Positions 26,693-35,110 of a stretch of 64,000 bases of DNA are shown in pieces. This DNA is from [Clostridium] ultunense DSM 10521 (GTDB lineage Bacteria; Bacillota; Clostridia; Tissierellales; Tepidimicrobiaceae): positions 27,436 to 91,435 of the forward strand of contig NZ_AZSU01000004.1 in the NCBI RefSeq assembly GCF_000511955.1. The letters run 5' to 3'. The translations under genes and the position numbers were made by a program. Under the pieces are notes generated by a model. It had not been told where the DNA came from. It saw only the letters and a program-made list of their open reading frames with translations, and searched no databases. How positions within the stretch are numbered: the stretch's first letter is position 1; the number at the start of each line of letters is the position of its first letter.

Positions 26693-27785
26693 ATTTTATC
26701 CAAAAGAGAGTAAATTACATGATTTTTTACAGTTCCCAAGGTTACTCTATTATAGGGAGGAATTTGATAAATCAAAAAAAGACATAAATTTTCAAGAAAT
26801 ACTTATGGAAGACTATCGAAGTTTTGTTAGCAAAGTGGAAGAAAAGTTAAATCCTTTTGCAAAAAAAATAGAGAAATTTTATATGAAAGAATATTTAAGT
26901 GATTACGATTTTATAGACTTAATATCTAGAGCTACTGGAATATTTGATTACAAAGATGAAAAGGATTATTTGGATATGCTCTTATCTTTAGATGAAAATG
27001 AAGTTAAAAGGGGTATCATCTATTCTATGATGCTAATAAACGATGATTATCTTGATGATTTAGACGAAACTGTGAAAAAGGCTGATGAAATTAGCTCAAA
27101 CTATAATGGAATGATTGAATTCATTAAGGAACTACCTATTGAAGCAGGTTCTAAATGGAATTTTTTCTTAATAGCCGAAGAACCTTTAAAATATATGGAA
27201 ATGTATGTTAAACTAATGGAAGAATTATTGCCTATTTTTGATGAAATCTATAGCCCCTTTGAAGATGAAGTAAAAGAATATGGAGAATATTTAGTAAATT
27301 TTTTAAATGAAAAAGGAGCTGAAGGGTTAGAACAGATTACCTATTCTATTGTAAATGTTAATCTTTTAGATGATGAAAATATGAATATATTAATATCCCT
27401 AATGTTCCCCTACGCTCTTTCAATAATTACTACTAGCAAAGTTAATTATACTGCATGGGGATTGAGGATGGAAGAGGCCTTTAAAAAGATGAAGGAAATA
27501 AATGAAAATAAAACCCTTGAAAGGGTACAGATATTTAAAAATCTTGGAGATAAGACTAGATATGAAGTGTTAAAATTAATTGCAGCAGGGGAAACATCTA
27601 CCAAAGTAATCGCTAAAACTTTGGGAGTATCAAGCGCAACCATTTCCTATCATATAAACAATTTTCTCACTTCAAAGGTGATAAAGATGGATAAGAGCAA
27701 TGATAAATTTGGCTATGTAGTTGACTATGAACTATTAGAAGGTGCAATAGAAGAGTTTAAAAAGGATATGAATTTTCCTAAATGA
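26682..27785 (+). CDS. ArsR-like winged-helix regulator with long N-terminal domain
   Basis: 367 residues. The C-terminal 90 or so form an ArsR-like winged helix (RVQIFKNLGDKTRYEVLKLI, then TSTKVIAKTLGVSSATISYH). The N-terminal 270 residues are acidic and helical with no catalytic motif I recognise. The arrangement, with sensor first and HTH last, differs from classic 100-residue ArsR proteins. It overlaps the MFS gene by 11 nt and the next gene frame closely, so it probably controls the exporter. Confidence 0.75.
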   Translation: MKFEFYPKESKLHDFLQFPRLLYYREEFDKSKKDINFQEILMEDYRSFVSKVEEKLNPFAKKIEKFYMKEYLSDYDFIDLISRATGIFDYKDEKDYLDMLLSLDENEVKRGIIYSMMLINDDYLDDLDETVKKADEISSNYNGMIEFIKELPIEAGSKWNFFLIAEEPLKYMEMYVKLMEELLPIFDEIYSPFEDEVKEYGEYLVNFLNEKGAEGLEQITYSIVNVNLLDDENMNILISLMFPYALSIITTSKVNYTAWGLRMEEAFKKMKEINENKTLERVQIFKNLGDKTRYEVLKLIAAGETSTKVIAKTLGVSSATISYHINNFLTSKVIKMDKSNDKFGYVVDYELLEGAIEEFKKDMNFPK

Positions 27786-27805
27786 CATATTTTGGAGGTG
27801 TTAAT

Positions 27806-28780
27806 ATGGTAAAAAGGGTTAGAATTGCCAATCTACCTACTAAGATTGAAAAATTAGATAGGTTAAGTAGTGAACTAGGGAAAAATATCTATATTAAGAG
27901 AGACGATCAAACGGGGGTGGAAGTTTCAGGCAATAAGATAAGAAAATTAGAATTTTCAGTAGCTGAGGCCTTATCAAAGGGTTGCGATTATCTAATTACC
28001 TGTGGAGGAATCCAATCCAACCATGCTAGAGCTACAGCTGCAGTAGCTGCTAAGTTAGGATTAGGTTCTTATCTTGTACTAAAAGGATATGGGGAAGGAG
28101 AAATAGAGGGAAATCTATTTCTAGACAAAATGCTAGGTGCAAAGATAAAATTTATAACGGCAGAAGAATATAAAAATCATAGAGAGGAAATTATGAATGA
28201 GATAAAAATTTCCTTAGAAAAAGAAGGCCATAAAGCATATATAATACCGGAAGGGGCTTCTAATGGTATAGGTTCTTTAGGCTATGTAAATACAATGGAA
28301 GAGATTTTAGAGCAGGAAGAGGAGCTAGGTATTAAATTTGATGCTGTGATAGTTACTGTAGGTTCTGGAGGTACCTATGCAGGCCTTTATTATGGAAATC
28401 ATGTAAATGAAAATTCTGCTATTATCTATGGTTTTAATATCTGTGATACTAAGGAACATTTTCAAAATATTGTCATAAATTTATTAGCTGAAATTGCTAC
28501 CTATACTGGCAAAAATATTACAGTACAAAGAGATGAAATCAATATAATAGATGGATATCCAGGTCTAGGATATGCTCTAAGCCGTCCTGAAGAAATAGAA
28601 TTTATCCATTATTTTGCTAAACGAGAGGGAATAATCTTAGACCCAGTATATACTGGGAAAGCTATGTATGGATTAGTCAATGAGATAAAAAAAGGCAGAT
28701 TTGATAAACACCAAAATATACTATTCATCCATACAGGAGGATTATTTGGTTGGAATAGGGAACAAAGAGGATTGCTTTAG
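27806..28780 (+). CDS. PLP-dependent D-cysteine desulfhydrase / ACC deaminase family enzyme
   Basis: A 324-residue fold-type II PLP enzyme. ATG at 27806 is placed 7 nt after GGAGGTG; the longer frame would begin inside the regulator gene. The PLP lysine lies in EVSGNKIRKLEF, phosphate-binding VTVGSGGTYAG is at about 190-200, and TCGGIQSNHARATAA is the family's substrate loop. The best candidate activity is D-cysteine desulfhydrase (pyruvate, sulfide and ammonia); 1-aminocyclopropane-1-carboxylate deaminase or another beta-eliminating reaction is possible. Confidence 0.82.
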   Translation: MVKRVRIANLPTKIEKLDRLSSELGKNIYIKRDDQTGVEVSGNKIRKLEFSVAEALSKGCDYLITCGGIQSNHARATAAVAAKLGLGSYLVLKGYGEGEIEGNLFLDKMLGAKIKFITAEEYKNHREEIMNEIKISLEKEGHKAYIIPEGASNGIGSLGYVNTMEEILEQEEELGIKFDAVIVTVGSGGTYAGLYYGNHVNENSAIIYGFNICDTKEHFQNIVINLLAEIATYTGKNITVQRDEINIIDGYPGLGYALSRPEEIEFIHYFAKREGIILDPVYTGKAMYGLVNEIKKGRFDKHQNILFIHTGGLFGWNREQRGLL

Positions 28781-28833
28781 TGGTAAACACTTTGATAAAA
28801 TAGAATTATATATTTTACCAAGGGGGCTTTCAA

Positions 28834-29190
28834 ATGAAAAGAATAGTTTTGTTATTATTAGTGTTTTCCATTACAATATTTCTCTCTGCTTGTAATAAAG
28901 AATCCGCTGAAATCATAGACATTAGAGGAGAAATTAAAGAAGTTTATGCCGATGAAGAAAGTCTGTTGATTCAAAGTATTTTAGTAGAAGGTCAAATAGA
29001 AGATGATACAAAATATGACATCGCTACTATTACCATAACTAGCGATACCAAGATTTTCAAAGATAATGAAGAGGTGGCAATAGAGGACATAGGAGAAGGA
29101 TTAAAAGTAGAGGTTACCTTTGATGGTCCTGTGGCAGAATCCTATCCAGTCCAGGCAACTGCCAAAAAAATTATAATAATAGAAGATTAA
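28834..29190 (+). CDS. Small lipoprotein (DUF3221/YobA-like)
   Basis: 118 residues. A signal peptide ends in lipobox LSAC (Cys20), so the protein should be lipid-anchored outside the cell. The mature part is a small beta-rich domain (IRGEIKEVYADEESLLI, ITSDTKIFKDNEEV, VQATAKKIIIIE). This resembles the DUF3221/YobA-type OB-fold-like extracellular domains of unknown function. RBS is AAGGGGG. It sits 13 nt before a methionine-sulfoxide reductase gene; no functional link is evident. Confidence 0.65.
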   Translation: MKRIVLLLLVFSITIFLSACNKESAEIIDIRGEIKEVYADEESLLIQSILVEGQIEDDTKYDIATITITSDTKIFKDNEEVAIEDIGEGLKVEVTFDGPVAESYPVQATAKKIIIIED

Positions 29191-29203
29191 GGAGAATATT
29201 GTC

Positions 29204-29701
29204 ATGTTTAAATTAGAGTCTATTGAGAAGATGACTGAAGAAGAACGATTGAAATATATGAATATGCTTTTAAAATCCCAATTAAGCTCTGAAAAGGACC
29301 CTTTAGCAAATTTATCTAATGCTACTGGAATTATTATGGCTTGTATAGATAGGTTAAATTGGGCAGGATTCTACATATTAAGAGGGGATGAATTGGTACT
29401 AGGTCCATTCCAAGGTCTTCCTGCTTGTAACAGGATAGAAATAGGAAAAGGAGTATGCGGTACAGCAGTAGAAACTAGGGCAATTCAACTAGTCCCCGAT
29501 GTTCACCAATTTCCTGGTCATATTGCCTGCGATGCAGCCTCTAACTCTGAACTAGTCATCCCTATTATTAAGGAGGAAAAAGCATATGGAGTCCTAGACT
29601 TAGACAGTCCAGAAAAGGGAAGGTTTACCAAGTTGGAAAAGGAATATTTTATTAAATTTATAGATATTTTAAATGAATATATAGATTGGAGTAATATTTG
29701 A
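29204..29701 (+). CDS. msrC: Free methionine-(R)-sulfoxide reductase (GAF domain)
   Basis: A 165-residue single GAF-domain enzyme reducing free methionine-R-sulfoxide. Family residues are seen: NWAGFYIL, LGPFQGLPACNRI, GKGVCGTAV, and HIACDAASNSELVIPI, containing the three cysteines used in catalysis and resolution. Length matches the fRMsr family. The gene may be co-transcribed with the lipoprotein upstream. Its role is oxidative-stress repair in the cytoplasm. Confidence 0.88.
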   Translation: MFKLESIEKMTEEERLKYMNMLLKSQLSSEKDPLANLSNATGIIMACIDRLNWAGFYILRGDELVLGPFQGLPACNRIEIGKGVCGTAVETRAIQLVPDVHQFPGHIACDAASNSELVIPIIKEEKAYGVLDLDSPEKGRFTKLEKEYFIKFIDILNEYIDWSNI

Positions 29702-29758
29702 ATAACCAATGGGTAGATTTATATGATATAGGAACAATATTAAAATGATGGTGATTAT

Positions 29759-29821
29759 ATGGATAAACTGCCACGAAGGAAGAATATTAGATTAAAGAAT
29801 TATAATTACTCAATGGTCTAA
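29759..29821 (+). pseudogene. Fragment of a REP-associated (Y1) transposase
   Basis: A 20-codon frame (MDKLPRRKNIRLKNYNYS, then MV and stop) reproduces the conserved N-terminus of REP-associated tyrosine transposases, whose start usually reads RKxIRLKxYDYS. No HUH or catalytic tyrosine region follows, so only the N-terminal end remains. A good start context (GATGGTGATTAT) is present. It is interpreted as a decayed insertion remnant. Confidence 0.55.
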
Positions 29822-29844
29822 AACCATGATAACCAATGAACATA

Positions 29845-29874
29845 ATAGGGAACAAGGTTTACCTTGTTCCCTAT
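29845..29874. terminator. Perfect 14-bp hairpin after the transposase remnant
   Basis: ATAGGGAACAAGGT and ACCTTGTTCCCTAT flank a 2-nt centre. It lies just downstream of the minus-strand transglutaminase gene and may terminate it, or may be a REP-like end of the decayed transposase element. Confidence 0.55.
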
Positions 29875-29888
29875 GCTTCTGGAAATAT

Positions 29889-31238
29889 TTATTCCATTTT
29901 ACTAATCTCAACAATCTTTTGTATTACCTCATATTCATCATAAAATATAGGCCTATCTAAATATTCCATTTCTCCCTCTTGATTATCATAAGGATCTTGC
30001 CTTAAAAATTTCTTTTCTGGAGAGAAATTATAATGGAACTCAGAATTGGCAACCATTCTGAAAGGGTCTAAATTTCCAAAATAGAAATTCCATCTTTTTT
30101 CATTACCTCTCCTTAAAGCTCCGCCACCAAAGGATGGATCAGCGAATACCCATCCATAGGGTTCAATATAAAACTCAGCCCAATCATGGCAACCGATGTA
30201 ATCAGGATTAACTACTAAACCTGATTGCCATCTTGCTGGAATTCCAACTATCCTACACAAGGTTATAAATAGTATTGCCTGAACGCCACAATCCCCCTTC
30301 AGATTGGAGGCTGCATATTCAGGTATATTGGTAATGGCAGCATATTGTCTTACATAAGAATATTGGACATTTTGAGTTATGTAATCGTAAATCTTTCTTG
30401 CTTTAATCAATGGGTTAGTCTCTTCTTCCACTATTTCCTTAGCTAATTCAACTAAGAAATGGGTAAATCTAATATGGGGTAGATATTCTTCTGTATAAAA
30501 TGTAGGTTGGTTTTTAGAAACATTATCGACTATTAGATCATTGTATTTAACATGGCTTTCATAGGAATATTCGACGGTAAACTTATCTTCTCCCTTTATT
30601 ATTTCTTCAAAATAGATAGTTCTTTGAGGATGGTTTTCATGGGAAATAAGCTTAGGTTTATGAGAGGTATTTAATATATTGATATTCCTAATTTGCTGAG
30701 CTCTTTGAGGTAAAGGTAGGTGAACCCTTATCTTTTCACCTTTTCTAGCAAATTTATCCTTTAATCTTAAACCGGTTTTAATATGTATAAAATATTTTAT
30801 ATGACCTTTGTTTATAATTTCTTCTATGGTTTTATCCAATATATCAGAACCATCTTCTTCAGGCTTAATAAGCCTGGTCTTTAAAATTGGGTGAACTCTA
30901 ATAGAGTTTTGTAAAAACCTTTTATGGAAGGTAATTTCACCATCTACATAGATCCAATCTGCATATCTGCCATCTTTCAAAGATTCTAACTCTTCTTTAG
31001 AAAAATCTTTAATCTGTTCTCGAGCTAAAGACAAAGCCTCATGGAAGGAATATATATAATCCTGCTTCAACCTTCTAATCCTATCCTTTTCGAAGTTTAA
31101 CCTATCCTTTAATATTTGTGGAATATTTCTCGTCATATATAAATCTATCATTTCTAAGGCTTTTGTAAAATCACCGAATGTAACCAACCTATTAATATCT
31201 TCTGGTAAATCAATCATTAAAAAATTTAATCTATTCAT
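29889..31238 (-). CDS. Transglutaminase-like domain protein
   Basis: A 449-residue protein read from ATG 31238, behind GGGG. The second half contains a transglutaminase/papain-like core: Cys in LKGDCGVQAILFITLCR (about 317-333), His in GCHDWAEFYIEPYGW and Asp in VFADPSFGG. The N-terminal 240 residues are helical then beta-rich and probably form an accessory domain. No signal peptide is present, so it is likely cytoplasmic. Such proteins act as proteases or amidases; the substrate is unknown. The gene stands alone on the minus strand. Confidence 0.8.
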   Translation of the reverse strand: MNRLNFLMIDLPEDINRLVTFGDFTKALEMIDLYMTRNIPQILKDRLNFEKDRIRRLKQDYIYSFHEALSLAREQIKDFSKEELESLKDGRYADWIYVDGEITFHKRFLQNSIRVHPILKTRLIKPEEDGSDILDKTIEEIINKGHIKYFIHIKTGLRLKDKFARKGEKIRVHLPLPQRAQQIRNINILNTSHKPKLISHENHPQRTIYFEEIIKGEDKFTVEYSYESHVKYNDLIVDNVSKNQPTFYTEEYLPHIRFTHFLVELAKEIVEEETNPLIKARKIYDYITQNVQYSYVRQYAAITNIPEYAASNLKGDCGVQAILFITLCRIVGIPARWQSGLVVNPDYIGCHDWAEFYIEPYGWVFADPSFGGGALRRGNEKRWNFYFGNLDPFRMVANSEFHYNFSPEKKFLRQDPYDNQEGEMEYLDRPIFYDEYEVIQKIVEISKME

Positions 31239-31386
31239 CTTTATCCCCCTATATATTTATATACTCCTGTCATCTATTATATAGATAATGGGATAAAATT
31301 AAAAGCAGAATAATTGGATAATATATTAGCTGAGACTAAAGTAATAGAAAATAATTCTTGATTTTCGATTAGAACTATGATAAATT

Positions 31387-31432
31387 GTGTATATATAGTA
31401 TACAATCAAAAACGATATACTACATATAGATA
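31387..31432. promoter_or_regulatory. Candidate NrdR boxes
   Basis: GTATATATAGTATA (31389-31402) and ATACTACATATAGAT (31416-31430) resemble tandem NrdR boxes. An inverted repeat TAGTATA / TATACTA (31396-31402, 31416-31422) links them. They lie just upstream of the ribonucleotide reductase start, where NrdR usually acts. Confidence 0.4.
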
Positions 31433-31445
31433 TAGGAGGGATTTT

Positions 31446-33578
31446 ATGATAAAGGTTGAAAAAAGAAATGGTCTTATAGTAGATTTTGATGGAGAGAAAA
31501 TAGTCAATGCTATTAGCAAAGCTATGGCTGAGACTGAAATTGGTATAGATGAGGAGATAGCAAGACAAATTGCAGATAAGTCCTATGAAACCTTTAGCAA
31601 TTTAGACGTGGTACACATTGAAAAAATACAGGATTTTGTTGAAGTTCAATTGATGAAGACTAGGCCTGATGTGGCAAAAAAATACATTTTATATAGAGAT
31701 GAAAGGGCAAGACTTAGAAAATATGGTTGGGTTATGTCAGACCTGCAGCGGGATATATATGAGAAAAAATATAGATTTGAAATTGAAACCTTCGATGAGT
31801 TTTTGACTAGAGTAAGTGGTGGCAATAGCTTTATCAAAAAGGCCATTAAGGATAAAAAATTTATGCCAGCAGGAAGGATATTAGCAGGACGAGGCTTGGA
31901 TAAGCATGGTAGAAAGATGACATTGTCAAATTGTTATGTAATGCCAAAGGTAGAAGATAATATAGAATCCATATTTGATACAGCTAAATATATGGCTAGA
32001 ACCTATTCTTATGGTGGCGGTGTAGGGCTAACCTTATCTAAGTTAAGACCGAAGGGGGCTAGGGTGAATAACGCTGCTAGTACAACTACAGGAGCTGTTT
32101 CTTTCATGGATCTATATTCCCTAGTTACTGGTTTAATCGGCATGAGGGGGAGACGAGGAGCTTTAATGCTCAATTTAGATTGTGATCATCCAGATATTGA
32201 GGATTTTATCGATGTAAAGAACGATTTATCCAGGGTAAAATATGCTAATATTTCTGTAAATATTACCGATAAATTTATGGAAGCAGTAATAGATGATAAG
32301 GAATTTGAACTATATTTTAAGGTAGAAGCTACTGGGGAAGAAATTAGAAAAATCATTAGGGCTAGAGATTTGTTTAGGAAATTAGCAAAAAACAACTGGA
32401 ATATGGCAGAGCCTGGAATGCTATTTACAAACAGGATAAATTCTTGGCATTTAATGAGTGAAGATGAGACATTTGAATTTGCAGGAGTAAATCCATGTGC
32501 AGAAGAAACATTACCCGCCTTTGGTAGTTGTAATCTATCTTCTATTAATTTAAGCGAATTTGTTAGAAATCCTTTCACCCCTAGGGCTGAATTTGAATTT
32601 GAAAGATTTGGCGAAATGGTAAGAGAGGGGGTTATTTTCTTAAATGAGGTATTAGATGAGAATATGAAACTTCACCCTTTACCTCAACAAAGAGAAATGG
32701 CTAAGGAATTAAGACAAATAGGTCTTGGTATTATGGGTGTTGCAGATATGTTTATCAAATTAGGCATTAGGTATGGTAACCAAGAATCTATAGATTTAAT
32801 CCATCAAATTGGCAAAGTCCTAGTAAACGAAGCTTTAAGACAGTCGGCCCTATTAGCTAAAGAACAAGGACCTTTCCCCCGATATAGGGAGGAGGCTATA
32901 TTGAAATCTCCATTTTTGATTTCAAATGCCAATGATGATGTATTAGAACTCATTAATAAATATGGGCTTAGAAATAGTCAGCTCCTTACTATACCTCCTA
33001 CAGGAAGTATTTCTACCTTAATAGGTTGTAGCAATGGACTTGAGCCTATATTTCAGATTTCCTACACTAGAAAATCTGAATCATTACATCATGAAGATAC
33101 CTATTACAAGGTTTTTACTCCTATAGTTAAGGAATATATGGATCGAAACAATATTACAAGGGAAGAAGATTTACCAGGCTTTTTTGTAACTACTTCTAAT
33201 CTAAATTATAGAGATAGAATAGAGGTTCAGGCTGCATGGCAACAATATATAGATGCTAGCATATCTTCAACGGTCAATGTACCCAATGAATTTACTATAG
33301 AAGAAGTAGAGGATTTATATTTATATGCTTGGGAAAAAGGGCTAAAGGGGGTTACAATCTATCGAGATGGCTGTGCTAGAGATGGAATACTTATTCCCAA
33401 TAAATCTAATCTAACCAATGCGGAGAAAATAGAGAAATTACAACGAGAATTAGAAGAAATAGTACAAGAACAATTAAAAGAAGACCCTGATACCTGCCCC
33501 ATGTGTGGAGGAGAATTAATCCATAGCGGTGGATGTTCTGAATGTCAGGATTGTGGTTACAGTCCTTGTTCCATTTAA
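31446..33578 (+). CDS. nrdJ: Class II (adenosylcobalamin-dependent) ribonucleoside-diphosphate reductase
   Basis: A 710-residue enzyme making deoxyribonucleotides. ATG at 31446 follows AGGAGGG. The N-terminal ATP-cone (about 1-90) starts IKVEKRNGLIVDFDGEKI. Catalytic motifs are TLSNCYVMP, SYGGGVGLTLS, NPCAEETLPAFGSCNLSSI and PTGSISTLIGCS. The C-terminus has CPMCGGELIHSGGCSECQDCG, a zinc-binding tail carrying redox cysteines. The absence of a nearby nrdB and the overall motif set indicate the B12-dependent type, suited to anaerobic growth. Confidence 0.9.
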   Translation: MIKVEKRNGLIVDFDGEKIVNAISKAMAETEIGIDEEIARQIADKSYETFSNLDVVHIEKIQDFVEVQLMKTRPDVAKKYILYRDERARLRKYGWVMSDLQRDIYEKKYRFEIETFDEFLTRVSGGNSFIKKAIKDKKFMPAGRILAGRGLDKHGRKMTLSNCYVMPKVEDNIESIFDTAKYMARTYSYGGGVGLTLSKLRPKGARVNNAASTTTGAVSFMDLYSLVTGLIGMRGRRGALMLNLDCDHPDIEDFIDVKNDLSRVKYANISVNITDKFMEAVIDDKEFELYFKVEATGEEIRKIIRARDLFRKLAKNNWNMAEPGMLFTNRINSWHLMSEDETFEFAGVNPCAEETLPAFGSCNLSSINLSEFVRNPFTPRAEFEFERFGEMVREGVIFLNEVLDENMKLHPLPQQREMAKELRQIGLGIMGVADMFIKLGIRYGNQESIDLIHQIGKVLVNEALRQSALLAKEQGPFPRYREEAILKSPFLISNANDDVLELINKYGLRNSQLLTIPPTGSISTLIGCSNGLEPIFQISYTRKSESLHHEDTYYKVFTPIVKEYMDRNNITREEDLPGFFVTTSNLNYRDRIEVQAAWQQYIDASISSTVNVPNEFTIEEVEDLYLYAWEKGLKGVTIYRDGCARDGILIPNKSNLTNAEKIEKLQRELEEIVQEQLKEDPDTCPMCGGELIHSGGCSECQDCGYSPCSI

Positions 33579-33590
33579 TTTAGCAAATCT

Positions 33591-33643
33591 AGTCATTCTA
33601 AGGCTGAAGCCTTTTCTAGATAATGCCTTAGAATGACTTTTTT
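33591..33643 (+). terminator. Terminator of nrdJ
   Basis: AGTCATTCTAAGGC / GCCTTAGAATGACT stem with a 20-nt loop, followed by TTTTTT. Confidence 0.88.
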
Positions 33644-33697
33644 AATTAGGCCTTTTTGTAGTATAATAAGACTAAAATATGATCAAAGGGGATGAGT

Positions 33698-35110
33698 ATG
33701 TCTATACTGGAGGAATTACCTAAAATTTTCAATAAAAGCAAAGAGGAATCAGAAAAAATTTTAAGCCAACCCTATATAGATTCTTTTGTTCATAGGGAAA
33801 AAATCATACCTAAATCCAGTGAAAAAAAATTTACATACCAACAGAATTGGTTTAACCAATTTTACCAAGGAGATAATTTGAAAGTAATAAAAAAACTATT
33901 AGAGGAAGGATATAGGGAGAAAATCGATCTTATATATATAGATCCGCCCTTTTTAACTAAAACTAAATACAAGGGGAAAATAAATATTAGATATAAGGAG
34001 CAAGAAGATACAATAGAGTATTTTGCCTATAATGATATATGGAAAAATGGACTATTTTCATACCTTGAAAATTTAAGTTCTAGATTGTTCCTAATGAAGG
34101 AATTATTAAGTGAACAGGGTACTATCTATGTCCATTTAGATTATAGAACTGTCCACTATGTAAAAATATTAATGGATCAAATATTTGGAGAAGAGAATTT
34201 TTTAAACGAAATTATTTGGGCCTATAAATCTGGAGGGGTAAGCCAAAGATATTATTCAAGGAAACACGATACTATTCTTGTATATACAAAAGGGAAAGAT
34301 TATATATTCAACCCTCAAAAGGAAAAGTCTTATAATAGAGGTTTTAAACCTTATAGATTTAAAGGAGTTAAAGAATATGAAGATGATTTAGGTTGGTATA
34401 CTTTAGTCAATTTAAAGGATGTTTGGCAAATAGATATGGTAGGCAGGACTTCAAGGGAAAGGGTAGGTTATGATACTCAGAAGCCAGAAAGACTATTAGA
34501 AAGAATAATTTTAACATCTTCTAATGAAGGTTCCATTGTAGCAGATTTCTTTGCTGGCAGTGGTACCACAGGAGTAGTGGCTGAAAGATTTAATAGAAAG
34601 TGGATAATGGCAGATATGGGCGTCTTATCCTCCACCACAATTAATAAAAGGTTAATTGAAAACAGGTCTTTCCCATATTATATTTATAAAACTTATAGAA
34701 ATCATAAGAAAGCAGGAAGATTATCTTTTAAAGAGATAGGAATTAGAGAGAATGAAGAAGGCATCAAAGAATTATATATGGAACTAAATAGATATGGGTT
34801 GAATTTAGATCAAATACATATTGAGAATAAATATAAAAATAGGATTGAAGAAATACTATTAAAAGACTCCCTATCTTTATTAGATTTTATTGGCATAGAT
34901 ATAGATTTTGATGGCAATACTCCTAATCTTAACTGGCAATACTATAAGAATAAGGATGGGTTTAATATTGGACCTAATTTAAGTTTAAAATTAGAACATA
35001 TAAAAATGGGTCAAAAAATATATATAAGGTATGTAGATATATTTGGCCATGGAAATTCAAATTTATACGAAATAATTGATGGAAGGGTGGTTTTATGTCA
35101 AGAAAATTAG
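33698..35110 (+). CDS. Orphan beta-class DNA (N4/N6) methyltransferase
   Basis: A 470-residue site-specific DNA methyltransferase. The second ATG (33698) is preferred because AAAGGGG lies 6 nt before it. Catalytic motif IV is IYIDPPFLTKTKY (about 88-100) and the AdoMet motif I follows later as VADFFAGSGTTGVVAERF, the beta-class order. The YDTQKPERLLERII motif is typical. The C-terminal 150 residues probably recognise DNA and lack family similarity. No restriction subunit is adjacent, so it may be an orphan or regulatory methylase. It overlaps pepD by 16 nt. Confidence 0.85.
   Translation: MSILEELPKIFNKSKEESEKILSQPYIDSFVHREKIIPKSSEKKFTYQQNWFNQFYQGDNLKVIKKLLEEGYREKIDLIYIDPPFLTKTKYKGKINIRYKEQEDTIEYFAYNDIWKNGLFSYLENLSSRLFLMKELLSEQGTIYVHLDYRTVHYVKILMDQIFGEENFLNEIIWAYKSGGVSQRYYSRKHDTILVYTKGKDYIFNPQKEKSYNRGFKPYRFKGVKEYEDDLGWYTLVNLKDVWQIDMVGRTSRERVGYDTQKPERLLERIILTSSNEGSIVADFFAGSGTTGVVAERFNRKWIMADMGVLSSTTINKRLIENRSFPYYIYKTYRNHKKAGRLSFKEIGIRENEEGIKELYMELNRYGLNLDQIHIENKYKNRIEEILLKDSLSLLDFIGIDIDFDGNTPNLNWQYYKNKDGFNIGPNLSLKLEHIKMGQKIYIRYVDIFGHGNSNLYEIIDGRVVLCQEN

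Noticed and set aside
28701..28895. Plus-strand 64-residue frame between the PLP enzyme and the lipoprotein
   Set aside because: It overlaps both real genes in another frame and lacks a ribosome-binding site.
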